Shown: in pieces, positions 49,201 to 59,779 of the stretch
Layout of the letters: each line of letters begins with the position of its first letter
Numbering within the stretch: position 1 is the stretch's first letter
Source: Cristatella mucedo
Lineage: Eukaryota > Bryozoa > Phylactolaemata > Cristatellidae
Length of the DNA stretch: 64,000 nucleotides
Direction: 5' to 3'
NCBI GenBank assembly: GCA_009760855.2
Contig: WPIO01000313.1
Location: 36,383-100,382, forward strand
Translations under genes and position numbers: made by a program
The notes under the pieces: model-generated
Database searches by the model: none
The model's input: the letters and a program-made list of their open reading frames with translations, nothing else
Told to the model about the DNA's origin: nothing

Positions 49201-50238
49201 GTTCATTTGAGGTATGGCTAAATGATTTAAGTCTGACCAACAGATTCTTTGGCAGATGGGGTAGAAATTTTGATATTTCTTATTGGCTCATCGAATGCAC
49301 TTTTTACGTTCACATCAATGGAGGCACTTACTGAGATACTGCGAAATGGTCCATAACTAAAGGTAATATTATGAGCAACCACTACTTGCAAGTAAAATAT
49401 TTTAAAGGCTAGCACAAGTGAAGGTACAGAGCACAGAAGTTACCCAAGAAGATCCCGAATGTTAAAAAATCTATGAACTATTTTTCATTTGTTGAAAATA
49501 GCCCTAATTTACGTGCAATATTATGATGCTGCAAGTCGGCAGGCTTTGTTAATATGCCTTTTTGAAAAATGAATTTTTTAATGTATACCCAACATTTGTG
49601 CGAACGTACGGCGTAATGGTCTGGCCGTGCCTTTTCCTTAGGTTTGACTCTCGAGTTTCTTAGCGACTGCTAGTTTTTTCTTAATTAATTGGCTGCTTTA
49701 TCGCCTTCATATAATTTCCTTACACTTCTAACCCGGCCCTGCCATGCCAATGGGGCCTTTACACACTCAGATTGCTTTAAAAGCACTTTGCGTCCATTAA
49801 GGTAGGGAGGGATCAAAGCACGGATGTAACGACCTCATCTATGCAAACATGAAAATTTAGATGTATATCAAAATCACCTGCATGCGAAAGAAAGTAAATT
49901 GTGTTACAGCACGAACCTAGAACTGCTCAGTTTGTTATCAAACTCTATAAATTATTTGACGAATGATCAGTGTTCACATATTAGCTAGTAGTCTCGTGGT
50001 CCGGTAGAAGTTAAATTATTATCACTCCAGAATATTGGAGCTCAAGAACTGTTGTGCGACAGAGAGCCCAAGTGATATCGACAATTCTGCTTGGAACCTG
50101 TTTATGATTGTGCGAGTTGGGGTAAGATAATCATTGCCCCATCCAAATGAATCATCTGAAGACTATGCCTCTGAGCATGATTTATCGTGTTACTCTTCCA
50201 TTATAATGGCAACCGCTTTAGAAGATTCAAAGCCTTAC

Positions 50239-50284
<46 letters not shown>

Positions 50285-50291
50285 CACACAC

Positions 50292-50322
<31 letters not shown>

Positions 50323-51199
50323 GGCTTTTGAAGCTTCAGCACAGTATATGAGGCTTTTGAAAGGTTTCTTTGCTCTATCAAGCACATTCTAGAATCGCAA
50401 TAGGCGTACCGTGCATAGTTCCCGTTCGCCAATCATGCCCTTTACTTCCTTAATAGTTGCCACGACTTGAGATTGACGCTTATGTTTAATGTCATAACCC
50501 CCCTCATTTTTCCTCCCACTGTCGCCCCTGGTGCCTCTGGCTGCCTTTCCTACTTCTCACTAGCCGACTTAGTCATGGCCACCAGATCCTCATCAGCTAT
50601 ACGATGATCCATGCCATCGTAGATCATATCACTATATATTTGGAAAAAATGGATTGAGTGGCGCTCCGAAAGTCGAAGAGAGAATTGACGTGGGACGAAC
50701 AGATACTTCCGTCAAAAATATACCTTTAACATGAGTCTAAAGATAGATCATATTTTGAACTTCTTTTTATTTCAGTGTACCTCAATCCTCGAACTTATTA
50801 CCAACTAATGAGAAGATATCCCACTCGTTGATGAAATGCAAAGCAAAGTATTGCATACGGATCTACCCTTCTGAAAAATGCCCTTTATTAATCGTTAACT
50901 CACCTGCAGTTGTAATAAGCAACCTGATCGAACAGGTACCTGCCGTTGGCTTTATATTCCATTAACCTCATGATGGTTCTTGCAATAATTACAGTTCTAT
51001 TGAGGCTGAAGGCCATTTCTTTGGCGGAGCCTACTTCCAGTTATGCAGGAGGACATGTTTTTAATATACCTTAGCTCGAAAAATCTGCATTCCTTTCTTA
51101 ATGCTTCATAGTAGTGTGGATACACCATTGAGTCGTGCCATTGGTGAGCTGCCTCTCTCATCTTGGCTCATCCGTCAGTTGAGCTCTCTTTATTTTTAG
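49201..51199. other. Intron stretch before the last exon
   Basis: Apart from the TA tract at 50241-50322 I see no repeats. A good acceptor-like site (ctttttatttcag, ending at 50776) is followed by an open frame of about 60 codons starting VPQSSNLLP, but no LRR and no clear donor follow, so it is not called as an exon. The final acceptor ctctctttatttttag ends at 51199. Confidence 0.45.
50241..50322. repeat. (TA)n microsatellite
   Basis: About 80 bp of TA dinucleotides with a short cacaca interruption. Confidence 0.9.
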
Positions 51200-53167
51200 A
51201 AAGAAATGGGCTATAGAAATATGATAAGTGAACTGCCAAAGGTAGTCATGAGCACTTCGCTGATCAAGCTTGACTTGGAAAATAATCCAATGGTTTTCCC
51301 ACCTAGGGAAGTGTGTTACCAGGGAATGGAAGCTATTCGGAAGTACTTCCGAGATGGTGTTCAAGGAAAGGAATCACTTTGCACTGACACCATAAACATG
51401 CTTGGCAACACTGGTGCTGGAAAGACTAGCATCGCCCAGTCGTTGCGTTTGGGGCGACTCTCAGCTTGTGAAGTAGAAGACAGAACTCGTGTGATTGACC
51501 AGAACCCTCTGAAAATTGGAGATAGTTTCGTGATAGTGAACGACTTTGGAGGTCATGAAATTTATCATAAAGTGGTTCCAATATTTTTGCCTAATAACGG
51601 TCTTTGCATAATAGCATACAGCATGGTTGAAGATATTGAGGAGCAGAAGAATCAGGTAAAGAAGTGGCTTATGACAGTGTTTTCCAAGTCTACCGATATC
51701 CGGGTGATCATAGTTGGCACCCACTCCGATCTACTTGAAGCTGACCTTGTCAAAACCAGATTGAATGATATGGATAGTTATGCATCGAAACTTCAAGAGT
51801 CTGCTGTAGGACATCTTAATTCTAACATCAGTGCACTAGGAAGCAAGACTTGTCACCAAGCTTCCATCAACCTTAAGCAATCTTTAGCTATATTATCTTC
51901 TGCTGATGTTTCGTTCAGGTCACTGAGCTGCAAGGAGAATGACACTGAGCTGCAGGAAGAGGGTTTGCCTGAGCTGTTTTCATTAATTAGGGAAAAACTT
52001 AAGCCAACTGTGCAATATCCCGCATCTTGGTACAAGATAATGAAAGAGATTAAAGAGCATCGGTCAAGCGATCAGCCATATCTGCAATGGCAACAAGTCA
52101 AAGATGTGTATGGAAAGCACTTGGATCAGGAGCCTGACGACTCCACTCTGAAAGTTATCCTCCGTTCTCTTGTGGCTTCATCCCAGATTATATGGTTAGA
52201 GAGCTCCGAGTCTCTTAAAGACTGGATATTTCATCAACCTCAGCAGATTTTTGAAGATTTAAAGAAGATACTACATCACGACAATTGTGAAAGCATGCTA
52301 AATGATCTGGGCGAGGACTACTACAGGACAGAAAAAGAGGATTACGCTCGAGGGTTTCTCAATGAGAATTTCTTTGCTTTTTTGCTTGGAAATGGAGATC
52401 ATGTGCCTGCTGTTGCCAGTTTTATGCAGCATTTTCTCATGATCAACCTGGTTAATACGGGAAAATACATATTGACCAGTAATCTCACAGATGAACCACC
52501 GATCAAGTTGGAAAAATGGTTACAAGAATTGTCTCACAAGCCTACTGTTCGCGTACGCCTCACTTTCATTGAAAATATCATGCCGCTAGCGTTCTTTCCA
52601 ACTAACCTGGCATCAGTAATAAAATGGGTTTGCTCTGAGAAAGCCACGCCAGAGTTTTGGAAGGATGGAGTATTGTTTGTACTCAACCGTATACATGTTG
52701 TCATTAAGCGCATCAACGGCACCTTAGATGTAATTGCATTTTCCAAATCGACACAGGAGAATATCTGGAGTGTTGTTCAACCACTGCTGAGCTGCATCGG
52801 TAAGAATATTGCCGAGCATTGGAAAGGCGTCCCTCCTAAGTGCAGCATCATCTGCCCGAGATATGCAAACCACAAGCAGCTTTTGCGTGATGGCCGCGAC
52901 GTGCTTTTGGATGAACTGGCAAAAGAGGAGACATCACATGCTAAACCAAACTTTAATGCTACTTGGCACTGTATTGAATGCGAAGATGACATACCTGGAT
53001 TATGGATGTATCCACATAAACCAGGTACGGACAAACGCTTGTATCCCTCTTGGCATGGTTTGGGAGTGTTTAATGTTCTACTGGTGTTGAGACTGTCAAT
53101 AGAGCAAGATGAATTGGCTGGCGTTTGCCATGCAAGCATGTCTTCTCACGTCGGCATATTTCCGTGA
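51200..53167 (+). CDS. ROCO gene last exon: LRR end, Roc GTPase, COR
   Basis: It is open from the acceptor (phase 0, first codons KEM) to the TGA at 53165-53167, 655 codons. Counted from the internal Met at 51206, residues 7-33 finish the LRRs (ISELP, LIKLDLENNPMVFPP). The Roc GTPase follows: P-loop GNTGAGKTS at 67-75, a G2-like T at 94, DFGGH at 113-117 (DxxG) and THSD at 172-175 (in place of NKxD). The COR region follows (ASWYKIMKEIKEH near 273, ILRSLVASSQIIWLESS near 318). No kinase domain is present, so this is the MFHAS1-like type rather than LRRK. Roc-COR proteins bind GTP and dimerise through COR. The C-terminus has several cysteines and no recognised domain. The Met at 51206 is unlikely to be the true start, since the frame continues to a good acceptor and LRR exons lie upstream. 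Confidence 0.93.
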   Translation, partial: KEMGYRNMISELPKVVMSTSLIKLDLENNPMVFPPREVCYQGMEAIRKYFRDGVQGKESLCTDTINMLGNTGAGKTSIAQSLRLGRLSACEVEDRTRVIDQNPLKIGDSFVIVNDFGGHEIYHKVVPIFLPNNGLCIIAYSMVEDIEEQKNQVKKWLMTVFSKSTDIRVIIVGTHSDLLEADLVKTRLNDMDSYASKLQESAVGHLNSNISALGSKTCHQASINLKQSLAILSSADVSFRSLSCKENDTELQEEGLPELFSLIREKLKPTVQYPASWYKIMKEIKEHRSSDQPYLQWQQVKDVYGKHLDQEPDDSTLKVILRSLVASSQIIWLESSESLKDWIFHQPQQIFEDLKKILHHDNCESMLNDLGEDYYRTEKEDYARGFLNENFFAFLLGNGDHVPAVASFMQHFLMINLVNTGKYILTSNLTDEPPIKLEKWLQELSHKPTVRVRLTFIENIMPLAFFPTNLASVIKWVCSEKATPEFWKDGVLFVLNRIHVVIKRINGTLDVIAFSKSTQENIWSVVQPLLSCIGKNIAEHWKGVPPKCSIICPRYANHKQLLRDGRDVLLDELAKEETSHAKPNFNATWHCIECEDDIPGLWMYPHKPGTDKRLYPSWHGLGVFNVLLVLRLSIEQDELAGVCHASMSSHVGIFP

Positions 53168-53470
53168 ATAATGTTTTGATTAGTATTCAGCTAGTTGTTT
53201 GAACCTGTTGCTCACCGTGCTCTAGCTAAAGACTGTGAAAAGCTCCCATTTCTTGCTAGGCCAGACTCTAGCCATTTTCTGAACTTGTGTCATAGAAGGC
53301 TAAATAACTAACTAGAACTACAATTTTACGATTCGTGCTTCCACGAAACCTTTCGGTTGGCCTGGAACTCTAAAAATTACTCTGCTCATAGTCTTTATGG
53401 TAGCTGTTTTCTTTTTTGGATTGTATTTTATATATTGCATAGTATGTATTGCATTTTATATATTATATAT
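53168..53470 (+). other. Probable 3' UTR / 3' flank of ROCO gene
   Basis: It follows the stop directly. 53230-53420 resembles 54718-54890 (cttgctaggccagactct, acgaaacctttcggttggcc, attactctgctcata). No canonical AATAAA was spotted. AT-rich sequence follows from about 53410 to 53530. Confidence 0.55.
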
Positions 53471-53774
53471 TGTCTTGTATTATATATTTATGATATATAT
53501 TGTATATAGTAGTATTGTATATTGTTTTCTTTCCTTGAAAAGATTTCAATGAGTATTCAGGTCGATTGTAAGTGTGAAGCTGTAGCTCTTGGTGGCTACC
53601 GTCTAAGAACACGAATCGTATTGTTATTTTATTATGCTCAGCGAGAACCACAGCCGATCTGCGTTTGATGAGGGATCAGCAGGCGGTGGCGTCTCAGACA
53701 GAGAGTAAAGGGCTCGTGCATCGACCGTGCAGCATTGCTGCCAGCAGCTTCGCTACCGGCGGCAGCACTTGACT

Positions 53775-53851
53775 GCCCGCTCGGCAGGCTTCGAACCTGC
53801 CATTTGGGTCGCGAAGCACTGCCGTTGCTAGCAGTTTAGTCACTGTCGGGC
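53775..53851 (-). other. tRNA-like sequence, tRNA pseudogene or SINE head
   Basis: The minus strand can fold as a cloverleaf-like structure: acceptor pairing GCCCG with CGGGC, a D-type hairpin CAGT-gactaa-ACTG, an anticodon-type hairpin AGCA-acggcag-TGCT (loop triplet GGC, as for alanine) and a T arm GGCAGG-ttcgaag-CCTGCC that includes a B-box-like GGTTCGAAGCC. The variable region is 13 nt, too long for an ordinary tRNA, and the acceptor pairs over only five bases. A tRNA-derived SINE or pseudogene is more likely than a working tRNA. Confidence 0.4.
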
Positions 53852-53984
53852 TGCTTACCTTCTGCCTTTGAGCTCAAGTCCGATGGCTCGAGCTTCCTTG
53901 CCACCGGCGACGAGGATCCGGCCAGTTCTAAGAACCACATCGAATCGATTGACAAATTACAATCATCAGCAGCGATTGAATATT

Positions 53985-54070
53985 AATAATAAGTAACTAG
54001 ATATTTGTATAGCGCCCTACAAGCACCAGATCTATCTCCATGCACTTTACATATGCTGTAACAGGTGCAT
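53985..54070 (-). mobile_element. LINE 3' tail
   Basis: taataataagtaac, then gtatagcgccctacaa and cactttacatatgctg follow the order seen in the (ATT)n-tailed LINE termini at 33617 and 62235, with more divergence. Confidence 0.55.
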
Positions 54071-54479
54071 GTCAAAATACTGAGTGACACTGCATGCACT
54101 GTCTCGGTACGCATGAGCAGCAACTGAAGAAGGAAGTGGCTGGCGGTTCGAACTTGTTCGCTTGTGACACCGAAAGCCTATACACGTACTGCCAGCTAAA
54201 ATAATTAAGGCCAGCCTCATTCTGCACATTCAAGTTTGGAGCTAAAATTTGTGAGGTTTTCATTTGAGAGGGGATATCGTGGAGCGAAAGTGAATACTTA
54301 GCCAGATGCAACCTTGTCTGGGATGACAGACTGATTCGCAGCCGCTTAATTCAAGAGCTTCATTTGTGCATTATTGAAGGGTTAGGCTAAGGAAACTGGC
54401 GGTTGCAGTTGCTGCATAAAGAAATGTTCTAGCTACTTGCATAGATGTATTACAGCGACGACTATGTACCACAGCTTGT

Positions 54480-54715
54480 TATAGGAGCACTCCTAGCCTT
54501 TTCACAATGACCTGTTCCATTCCTCCGCTTAAAAACCATTGGCGACAGAAGCTTTAGCTCTGCAGGTCCTAGACCTTGGAACTCACTTCCACAATTCTTC
54601 CACAATTCGCAGTTCTTACGCAAAGAAAAATACTCTCTAGCTGCCGACTACGGCTCATCCTTTACAGCAGGCCTGAGCTGCTACTTCTGTTCTACTCACT
54701 ACCTCAACGGCTCGT
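54480..54715 (+). mobile_element. LINE C-terminal and 3' UTR fragment
   Basis: 54560-54600 reads SAGPRPWNSLPQF, the conserved W-N-S-L-P motif near the end of CR1/L2 ORF2. The 3' UTR words ctgccgactacggctcatcc and cctgagctgctacttc follow. Confidence 0.68.
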
Positions 54716-54717
54716 GG

Positions 54718-54890
54718 ATAGCTCCCTAGTTTTTGCTAGGCCCGACTCTCACCGTTAAGCAGGCTCGGAATTATTTTCCTAGGGTGCTGGTGAACCTCTT
54801 GATTCATTTCTCTACGAAACCTCTTGGTTGGCCGGCAGTTCTATAAAATACTCTGCTCATATTGTCATATGCTGTAGGTGTTTTATTTTT
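54718..54890 (+). repeat. Second copy of the ROCO 3' flank
   Basis: It aligns with 53230-53420: tagtttttgctaggcccgactct, acgaaacctcttggttggcc, aaaatactctgctcatattg, and then a T-rich stretch. The two copies are about 1.45 kb apart in the same orientation. Confidence 0.65.
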
Positions 54891-54932
54891 TGCTCGCTGT
54901 CGACCAAGTAACTAACAAGCTGTTGTTTCTTC

Positions 54933-55920
54933 CTATGCATCGCTATCGCTTGGTTCCTTTTTTTTGGAGTAGACAGGATGCTTTGTCGTGCTACTAGCGT
55001 TATAGTTTTCGTAGATTTGCTTCGAGCCTAAAGTAGCTACGGTGTCAATTGAAAACCTCTTGGTTTCCCACGCTTTTGCTGATGATGGTCCCAGATGGCA
55101 GAACTCACTTATTATGTCTTTAAGCACTGCAGACTCTGTTCTACCTGCAGTCGCATTTAAAAATTCTTTTCCGTTTGTCCTTGCCTGCTATTTCCACGCG
55201 TTTTGAGCTTCGACACTACTTTAATCTGTTTTCTCACCACTCTGCGGCGTCCATGTAAAACGTTTTACTTTCTCCAATGAGTTGAATGTCTCTTCAAAAC
55301 TCAGCCGATTCGGAAAATGGAGAAGATAGTGAGCTGGTTAGGTGGATGGTCCCTCCTGACTGACCAGAACTGGTTGGCTATTTTAGGCTCCTCCCCGACG
55401 ATATAATGCATTGCCTCGGCTTGGTTCCATTTTTGTAGGATATCATAGATAGTCGGGTGCTTTGTCGTGGTACCAGCGTTCAGGAGCTATTACCCAATTT
55501 TTACTCAGTTAAAATTTGGTGTCTGTAAAAAGATGTAGTCCCAAAACACGCGTCTGAACCCCGCCTTCAAGGCAATGGGTGGCTCACTGTAAGTGTCGGC
55601 TTTAAGATCTGTCTGGTGACTAAGGAGCTGACAGTGTAGCCCACTGCTTTAGAAAACTCTGCATAGACCCTTGTAGGTAGCAGGTCTCTTCCTTCCGGGT
55701 GCTTCCATTCTATTTGGGCAGATGCCTTGCAGAGCTGCACAGCTACGGAGCTTTCACACCTAAACGCCTGTAGATCTTGGGAAGCAGCTTCGTCGTCATT
55801 ATGGTTGAGCAGGCTTAATAAGTAAAAAATTATTTTTTCGGGTATTGTTTTTGGAATTGGTGTATTAAATTTCATAGCTAAGGTAATTCCGTTTTGCAGA
55901 ATTTCTCGAGTATTCTCCAT
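54933..55920 (-). CDS. Minus-strand ORFs of unknown identity with internal repeat
   Basis: Three open stretches occur on the minus strand: 55567-55920 (117 codons from ATG, MENTREILQNGITLAMKF...), the stretch near 55320-55475 (NAGTTTKHPTIYDILQKWN) and 54933-55127 (64 codons, containing NASSTTKHPVYSKKKEP). The last two share a TTKHPxY motif and are related in nucleotide sequence, which suggests an internal duplication of several hundred bases. I do not recognise the family. It could be a decayed transposon protein, or exons of a minus-strand gene, but no splice sites were established. Confidence 0.3.
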
Positions 55921-56229
55921 AAGCTTGTTCTTTACTGCGACGATTCTTCACCCAAATGACTCCTGTAGAGATGCTGCATAACCTTTTGTTAATTGATCAT
56001 GGCCAGGGCAGTGTGTTGTTCACTTAAAGCTCGTGGAAATGCAAACATGGTCGGCCGATTCCACAGCTTCCTTAAAAATTGCCGCTTTATATCCTGAGCA
56101 GTGCTATCTTCTGCAACTGAAGCAGAGCTTTGCAGCTTGACTGGTATCTAGCTAATGGCAAGGTTACCACTTAACTCCAATACTGTCTGAGCTTCGCTTG
56201 CTCTTGATTAAGCATAAAATCGAATGCAT

Positions 56230-56415
56230 CTAATTAGAATTGTATATAGTGAGTCCACGTGATTCATCCTTTGTGTTCTTATTCATTTTGTTTGTTTTTC
56301 AAGCGTGATTTTAGTTATCATTCAATTGCATTTCCCTTTGCAGCCAATGTAAAGCACCTAGAAAGAGATTTAGTTCTCTGAGGGCGCTTTATCAAGTGCA
56401 TTATTATTATTATGC
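56230..56415 (+). mobile_element. LINE 3' end with ATT tail
   Basis: The best-preserved terminus of the family in this window: gtgagtccacgtgattc, then ttcattttgtttgtttttc, tgcatttccctttgcag, aaagcacctagaaagag, gagggcgctttatcaag, and a (TTA)n tail. It is the same sequence that interrupts LRR exon I, in opposite orientation. Confidence 0.78.
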
Positions 56416-56519
56416 ATGCTGACACTGGACATGCTACTCTAACGACATCTGCATACTGAATTCGCGAACGTCACCTCTAAACATGTCATGTTTTTGGACA
56501 TTGAGCATGCTACCACTGA

Positions 56520-56612
56520 ACATTCGTGATCATGCTTTACTTACAGCTGCCTAGAAAGAGATTAGGTTCTCTGGGGGCCCAATACAATTTTATTGTAATA
56601 AATATTATCATT
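56520..56612 (+). mobile_element. LINE 3' tail, short copy
   Basis: gctgcctagaaagagattagg and ttctctgggggc, followed by an AT-rich tail, match the termini above over about 60 bp. Confidence 0.6.
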
Positions 56613-56804
56613 ATTAAAATCCTTTGATGTTAGTTATGGGCTTGTACGTATGTCCTCTTTTTCAGATATTTGAATTGTTTGCTCTTCATTTAAACTCCCA
56701 TGCATCCTCTCCAAAGCGCGTATCCACCTGTCAAGCTTAATTAACATATTAATTGAAATATTTTGGTAGTTGAACCTCACATCACATATCCCGATGGTCT
56801 AGAA

Positions 56805-57669
56805 CTGAGGTCGGCAAACTGCAGTCTGGAGGCCAGATTGGGCCTAGCTAGTACTCCAGTGAAGCCTAGCGGCCCCTAGTTAGTGATAGATCCTTATTGA
56901 TTTGTTGCGTTTTTCTTCCCGCTCACTATACACAGGTACTTTGACTTACGGATATCCCAACTAAAGAGTTTTCGAGGAACGAGCTGACTCTCAGCAGCTT
57001 TTTTCTTTGAGTTGAGAGATAACTGATAATTCGCTTGATTTTGCTTCGAGCGTTTTGCAGTATGATTGTAGCACTGCGACTTTGCTTTGTGCACACGTAA
57101 CGGCGGCAGGCCTTAGCCGTAATGGATTTGCGTCAGAGCGTGTTATCGCAGAGGTCGGCAAAATCCGGCTTTTATGCCGGTTAGGCCCTAGCTAGCACTC
57201 CAGTCCGACCTAACGCCAACCTAGTTATTTATAGTTGGATCCGACCTTATAAATGATAATAATAAGAATAATGCATTTGATATAGCTCCCGGGAGAAAAC
57301 TCAATCTCTTTCTAGGCAATTTACATTGCTGCATAAGAAGCACGATCGAATGGTTAGTAATGGAATGGTCATAGTTGTATTCCTTCATTGCTGCTGGTTG
57401 CAGTTTATACTGTAGCCCATGTTTATTTTTTGAAGTGATATTAGGCGCCTGTATGAACAGAAGTGCATGGCCGGGTTGAGGGGATAAATGTCTACCCGTA
57501 TAATTGCCGAGGGCTTCTGTGCTTCAGTTGTGGCTTTCGTTTGCTCGTTCGTCTGGCCATGCCCACTCCGACGGCGAGGCTGGTAAAGTGGGCGCGGTTT
57601 CTTCTGGCCTATTGTGCCTTATTGACCTCCTGAAATAACCTAGTCATCCTATACCTTTGCCGACCTCTG
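56805..57669. mobile_element. hAT-like DNA element, nested or tandem
   Basis: The outer ends are CTGAGGTCGGCAAA (56805-56818) and TTTGCCGACCTCTG (57656-57669), 14-bp inverted repeats with one mismatch. The 8-bp flanks gtctagaa and ttccagaa match at 6 of 8 positions, the length expected for hAT target duplications. A second left terminus, CAGAGGTCGGCAAA at 57149-57162, followed by the same subterminal sequence (ctagctagcactccag), shows that one element lies within or next to another. The 66-codon minus-strand ORF at 56894-57094 is not recognised as a transposase, so the element is probably non-autonomous. Confidence 0.6.
57255..57360 (-). mobile_element. LINE 3' tail inside the hAT-like element
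   Basis: gataataataagaataatgc, ctcaatctctttctagg and tttacattgctgc follow the order of the (ATT)n-tailed LINE termini, in minus orientation. Confidence 0.65.
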
Positions 57670-58246
57670 TTCCAGAACTAGCTTCTGGCAACACACTCTA
57701 CATGGAATAAACTGACATCAGACTCATACAGGTTGCAGTAACCGACAGTTGATTAGTTTCCGTGTGCTTATGCGATTTATTGCATGTTACTAGGCAGATT
57801 CCTACTAACCGATATTAAAAAGTGTCATAGTTTTTACTGTAGGGCACAGGCTTAGGCATGGTACTTGTTTGCTGTTGCAATCTCAATACCATATATGTAA
57901 CTAACTCTTAGACATATACTCTCTTGCAATGTGTTCTAAATTGTCTGAGCAGAGGTTGAGGTCACTTGGGGTTGCTATGCAAATGTATTAGAGTATCACT
58001 GTTTAATTCACCCTTTTTTATATGGCATTACAATCTTGTCAGCTTTAGGTTCGAAACCCTCGATCTGGGTTTGGAAGAAGGGTAAAAGTGAACGAACTTT
58101 TACAAAAGGCTTGCTGTTGTTAATTTAGAGATTACAATATTGATTATATATTTCTCCTTTCTTAAATTTCTGCTTTTACCAGTCACTTTGTATTATTTAG
58201 CTCTGGCAATAGTACTACGGACCTGGCCAATTTGGTGTTTTTGCAG
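57670..58246. other. Stretch without recognised features
   Basis: No gene, repeat or motif recognised, apart from the pyrimidine-rich stretch ending tttttgcag at 58246. Confidence 0.4.
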
Positions 58247-58474
58247 CAGGTTTTCTATCTACTTCAGCGTTTATCCTACGACGTGATATTCGCTTTTTTG
58301 AGCTTACCTTTGTTTCTGATTGGCGTTCCTGTAGCTTTCTGTGTTGTATCACCTTACCGTATTTGTGAGCTAGCCCTTGAGTCAGAATCCTATTGGATAT
58401 TTGATAGTTTTATCTTTAAGGCCCTTACTCCAAAGAGGAGATTGAGATCGCCAACGGCTACCTCAATCGATTAG
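58247..58474 (+). CDS. Possible exon with two hydrophobic segments
   Basis: An open frame follows the acceptor-like gtgtttttgcag and ends with a TAG at 58472-58474. It reads QVFYLLQRLSYDVIFAF, then a hydrophobic stretch LSLPLFLIGVPVAFCVV, and ends with basic KRRLRS. It would suit a C-terminal exon of a small membrane protein, but no partner exon is found, the family is not recognised, and chance is a fair alternative. Confidence 0.22.
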   Translation, partial: QVFYLLQRLSYDVIFAFLSLPLFLIGVPVAFCVVSPYRICELALESESYWIFDSFIFKALTPKRRLRSPTATSID

Positions 58475-59779
58475 GTAAGCGAATAGTTTGAATGGATTCA
58501 TACCAGTTCATTGTTAGCCGTACTCAGCTCAGCGATTTGCAGCCTTGGCTGTAAAGAATGCTATAATTTTCCAAATATCAAAACATTGTTTAGGATTTAG
58601 AGTTTTTGCCTTTAAATTTCGAGGCGCTTCTACCGATTGTTGTCGGTGCAACTTGAATACGATAGTGCCGGGGCACCTCCGAATGCTTAGGTTGGCTTAA
58701 CTGAACGGCGTGTCTTTTCGAGAAAATATGTGAGCGCTGGCCTCAAACTTACATCTTGCCTTCCAAAGCATCTGCTGCGACATCCTGTTCGTCTTATCTT
58801 CGACGTTTCACCCAAGGCGCCAATCCCATACCATGCTTGTTGCATCTAAGATTCTAGGTCGAGTGCTCCTAAACTTAAGCTTCTATCACTCATTGATGTC
58901 TAAGCAGGTCCTGGCTGGGTGAAATTGAGTATGCTCTTTCAGTTACTGTTCTGTCTGGCCCTTCGCAAGTACTCATTCGTTCTTGATCAGTCCCATGCAA
59001 ATTGACAGGCAGGTTATTACTGAAATTTCATTAACAGTATAACCGACAGCGATTTGTTTCTGCTTAGCTTACATTTCGTTGCCACAATCTTGTAGGTGCA
59101 ATGAAAATCAGGAAAGTGGTTCTCCAGGAAATTTTTTAGGCTGGGCTGTGGCCTAGAAGGTTGTATCTGTTCGGCAATGAATAATAATATAAGGGAACTT
59201 GGGTTACATGAGAAAAAGTACAAATGTGTTTGAAATCCTCCCAATGATCGCGATTCACTGTATCTCTATGACACGTAGGTTTTGTCCGCTTATGGGGCGT
59301 GCTTTTTGTGACGAAATCGAGGGGTGGAGCCCGTCTGCAATTGTAAAGCACCTGAATAGGGATGGGTTTCAAAAATAAATGCGATGCACGCGGTAGGGTT
59401 GGAATTTTTAAAAATAAGCATCGAGCTGCTGCCGTTTAAATGTGACAATGTGGAGAATGGCGTTCCTATTGTGCCCATCAAATATCAGGCTATTTCGCAT
59501 TCGGATTCTGCGCAGAGTGATGCACAACGGCCCAGTATCAGAGAGCAGCCTGATATTTTTTCTGCTTTACATCTGACGCTCTCCCACAAAGCGAGTTGTT
59601 GCTCGTTCATACTGAGCTTAACTCGGCACCTTGCTTGAGCCTCCTCGTAATTTCATGTCTCCTATAGACAGTACATTCTGTTACGGTGCTATGCTTAAAG
59701 ATCTTAGGCGACTGAAGCTTTTCTTAGCCGGACCAAGACTGCTACAATACCTTCCATAATATTAGAGCAATGACGTCTA
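58475..59779. other. Stretch without recognised features
   Basis: Overlapping short ORFs occur on both strands near 59000-59640. None has a recognised motif. Confidence 0.4.

Noticed and set aside
51206..53167. Independent gene starting at the ATG at 51206.
   Set aside because: The frame is open through a good acceptor at 51199 and starts in the middle of an LRR. Phase-0 LRR exons upstream fit onto it.
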